Source: Pelargonium nanum
Taxonomy: Eukaryota > Streptophyta > Magnoliopsida > Geraniales > Geraniaceae
Direction of reading: 5' to 3'
NCBI GenBank assembly: GCA_036897485.1
Contig: JAYMTF010001969.1
Span: forward strand, 1-20,410
DNA: 20,410 nucleotides
This document shows, in pieces, positions 19,345 to 20,410 of this stretch (position 1 is the first letter of the stretch; each line of letters opens with the position of its first letter). The position numbers were made by a program, and so were the translations under genes. Under the pieces are notes generated by a model that was not told where the DNA came from, made no database searches, and saw nothing but the letters and a program-made list of their open reading frames with translations.

Positions 19345-20015
19345 TACAAATCTGCTCAGCCCATGTTTAGAAGTCATTTTATTTTTGTTTCTAATTTAGA
19401 TTTCAAATTATTTATATTGTTGTAATTTGCTTTTGCGACTACGTTATTTTGTTTCGAATAAGTCTAATTTATCAATTTTCGTTAAGTTAAATTGATGTGA
19501 AAATTTCGCGACACTTATATTAGCTACATTTTTTAATGATACTATTTAAAGCAAAATTATTTAATCGAGAACCAAATTAGACAAATAACATAGTTAGTGT
19601 TTTATATTTCTCTTTTATCGTGTAGTAAGTTGCGACAAATTTAAATGATACTAAATAACTGATTGTATTAATACTATTGTCTATTGATAATTCATACATT
19701 ATAAGGGTCACATTTATTTTGAAACAAAAAATATGAGACAAAATAAAACACTAATTTTGGGACGAATGAAATAGTAAATTTAGCCTGTGACGGCCGTTGC
19801 GCTAGAGGGCGTAGCAACTAGTGGAGTGGTTCAGTTACGAGTTCTTACGTGGTGTAGTCACTAGCAGTCCGAGAAGGGCCGATTTGGGCAGCGGAATCGG
19901 GGTGGAGGAAGGTAGTTCTTGAAGGAGACACCATCCAAATTATGTTGGATTTCGAGTCAGGATTCAAAATACGAAATAAGTATCGTCTGGTAATTGATGA
20001 TTGTGATCGATTCAT
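19345..20015. other. Intergenic, AT-rich, degenerate repeats
   Basis: No gene is seen. The end of a decayed Stowaway-like element may lie at 19730-19775 (AAAACACTAATTTTGGGACGAATGAAATAGTA), but the partner end is not convincing. A GC-richer stretch at 19785-19930 has no recognisable content. Confidence 0.4.
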
Positions 20016-20141
20016 AAAATAACTATATTTATTTTTGTTTTTTGTTTATTGTTAAACGATCAGTGAATTCGGCGGCCCGCTCTATTGTGCGAGCATCGTC
20101 TTCCTATCTCGGTCGTCGTATACGAGAAAATAACTATATTT
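20016..20141 (-). mobile_element. Short poly(A)-type insertion with perfect 15-bp target duplication
   Basis: AAAATAACTATATTT is present twice, at 20016-20030 and 20127-20141, flanking 96 bases. Read on the minus strand, the insert starts CGTATACGACGACCGAG, is GC-rich for about 75 bases, and ends in an A-rich tail (AACAATAAACAAAAAACAAAAAT). A TSD plus 3' A-rich tail indicates LINE-machinery insertion of an RNA copy. I recognise neither polymerase III boxes nor a known small RNA; it could be the 3' end of an mRNA or an unknown short element. Confidence 0.75.
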
Positions 20142-20244
20142 CTTATAAGATTCCTCAACTATGTTTTGTTGATTTGAACATTTTCCATTATTAATTTTAA
20201 TAAATAAATAAAAACAAGGTGTATTTTCCTATCATACACCTTTC

Positions 20245-20392
20245 TACACGCAACCGATCCTCCCCTAGAATCAAACGGTCAAGATTTAGTATAATTTTCT
20301 CGTTCCCGCAACTCGGTCCAATCGGCTCCGTCTTCTAAAACCACCAAACCCTACTCCATTTTCTTCATTTCTTCTCCGTCTGCAACTGTTTG
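20245..20392 (+). promoter_or_regulatory. Predicted promoter and 5' UTR exon of a plus-strand gene leaving the window
   Basis: A telo-box-like AAACCCTA (20346-20353) is followed by a CT-rich leader (TTCTTCATTTCTTCTCCGTC) and a strong splice donor, TTTG|GTAAGC, at 20392/20393. This is the usual form of a plant 5' UTR exon with a leader intron. No coding sequence is within the window, so the product is unknown. Confidence 0.5.
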
Positions 20393-20410
20393 GTAAGCTA
20401 CTGTTTCTTT

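Noticed and set aside
19670-19775. Stowaway-like element with an end TTTTGGGACGAATGAAATAGTA
   Set aside because: Only one end resembles the family and it is degenerate. Too weak to annotate as an element.
1-20410. An undescribed defence, secretion or biosynthetic gene cluster
   Set aside because: The real genes are a MAPKK remnant, an hnRNP-like gene and a COPII gene. They are unrelated, separately promoted and typical of ordinary plant chromosome sequence.

Overview
The window is nuclear DNA of a flowering plant, most likely a eudicot. It is AT-rich between genes, with GC- and codon-rich exons, GT-AG introns, tRNA-derived SINEs, Stowaway- and Harbinger-type MITEs, and plant-specific gene families. 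I cannot name the species. No bacterial, phage or CRISPR-like content is present.

Layout. (1) Left edge, plus strand, 97-690: a damaged group C MAP kinase kinase (MKK4/MKK5 type). Its C-terminal catalytic half is nearly perfect. The N-terminus, glycine loop and the stretch from the end of subdomain II to the catalytic loop are missing, and no in-frame ATG lies upstream of the kinase sequence. (2) 691-5913: about 5 kb without a convincing gene. It holds an ATC microsatellite and several tRNA-derived SINEs; three have recognisable target-site duplications. (3) 5914-9624, minus strand, leader probably reaching about 11.3 kb: an eight-coding-exon gene for a 495-residue hnRNP R/Q-like protein with three RRMs, an acidic N-terminus and a Gly/Arg-rich tail, a homologue of Arabidopsis LIF2. 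All exon phases close. (4) 12712-19073, minus strand: a 14-coding-exon gene for a 745-residue COPII coat protein of the SEC23 family, belonging to the divergent plant branch. All exon phases close. (5) 19074-20410: the SEC23 promoter, with a striking cluster of ER-stress elements; degenerate repeats; a small poly(A)-type insertion with a perfect 15-bp target duplication; and, at the right edge, what looks like the 5' untranslated exon of another plus-strand gene.

The genes are unrelated in function (MAPK signalling, chromatin-linked RNA binding, ER-to-Golgi transport) and do not form a cluster or operon. I do not see an undescribed multi-gene system here. The best leads are the internally deleted MKK gene (real deletion or assembly error), the perfect CCAAT-N10-CACG plus paired TGACGTG cores upstream of SEC23, and the unidentified 96-bp retro-insertion near the right edge.

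Limits: exon borders were read by eye from reading-frame continuity, splice consensus and remembered family alignments. UTR ends, the leader intron of the LIF2-like gene and repeat family names are inferences.
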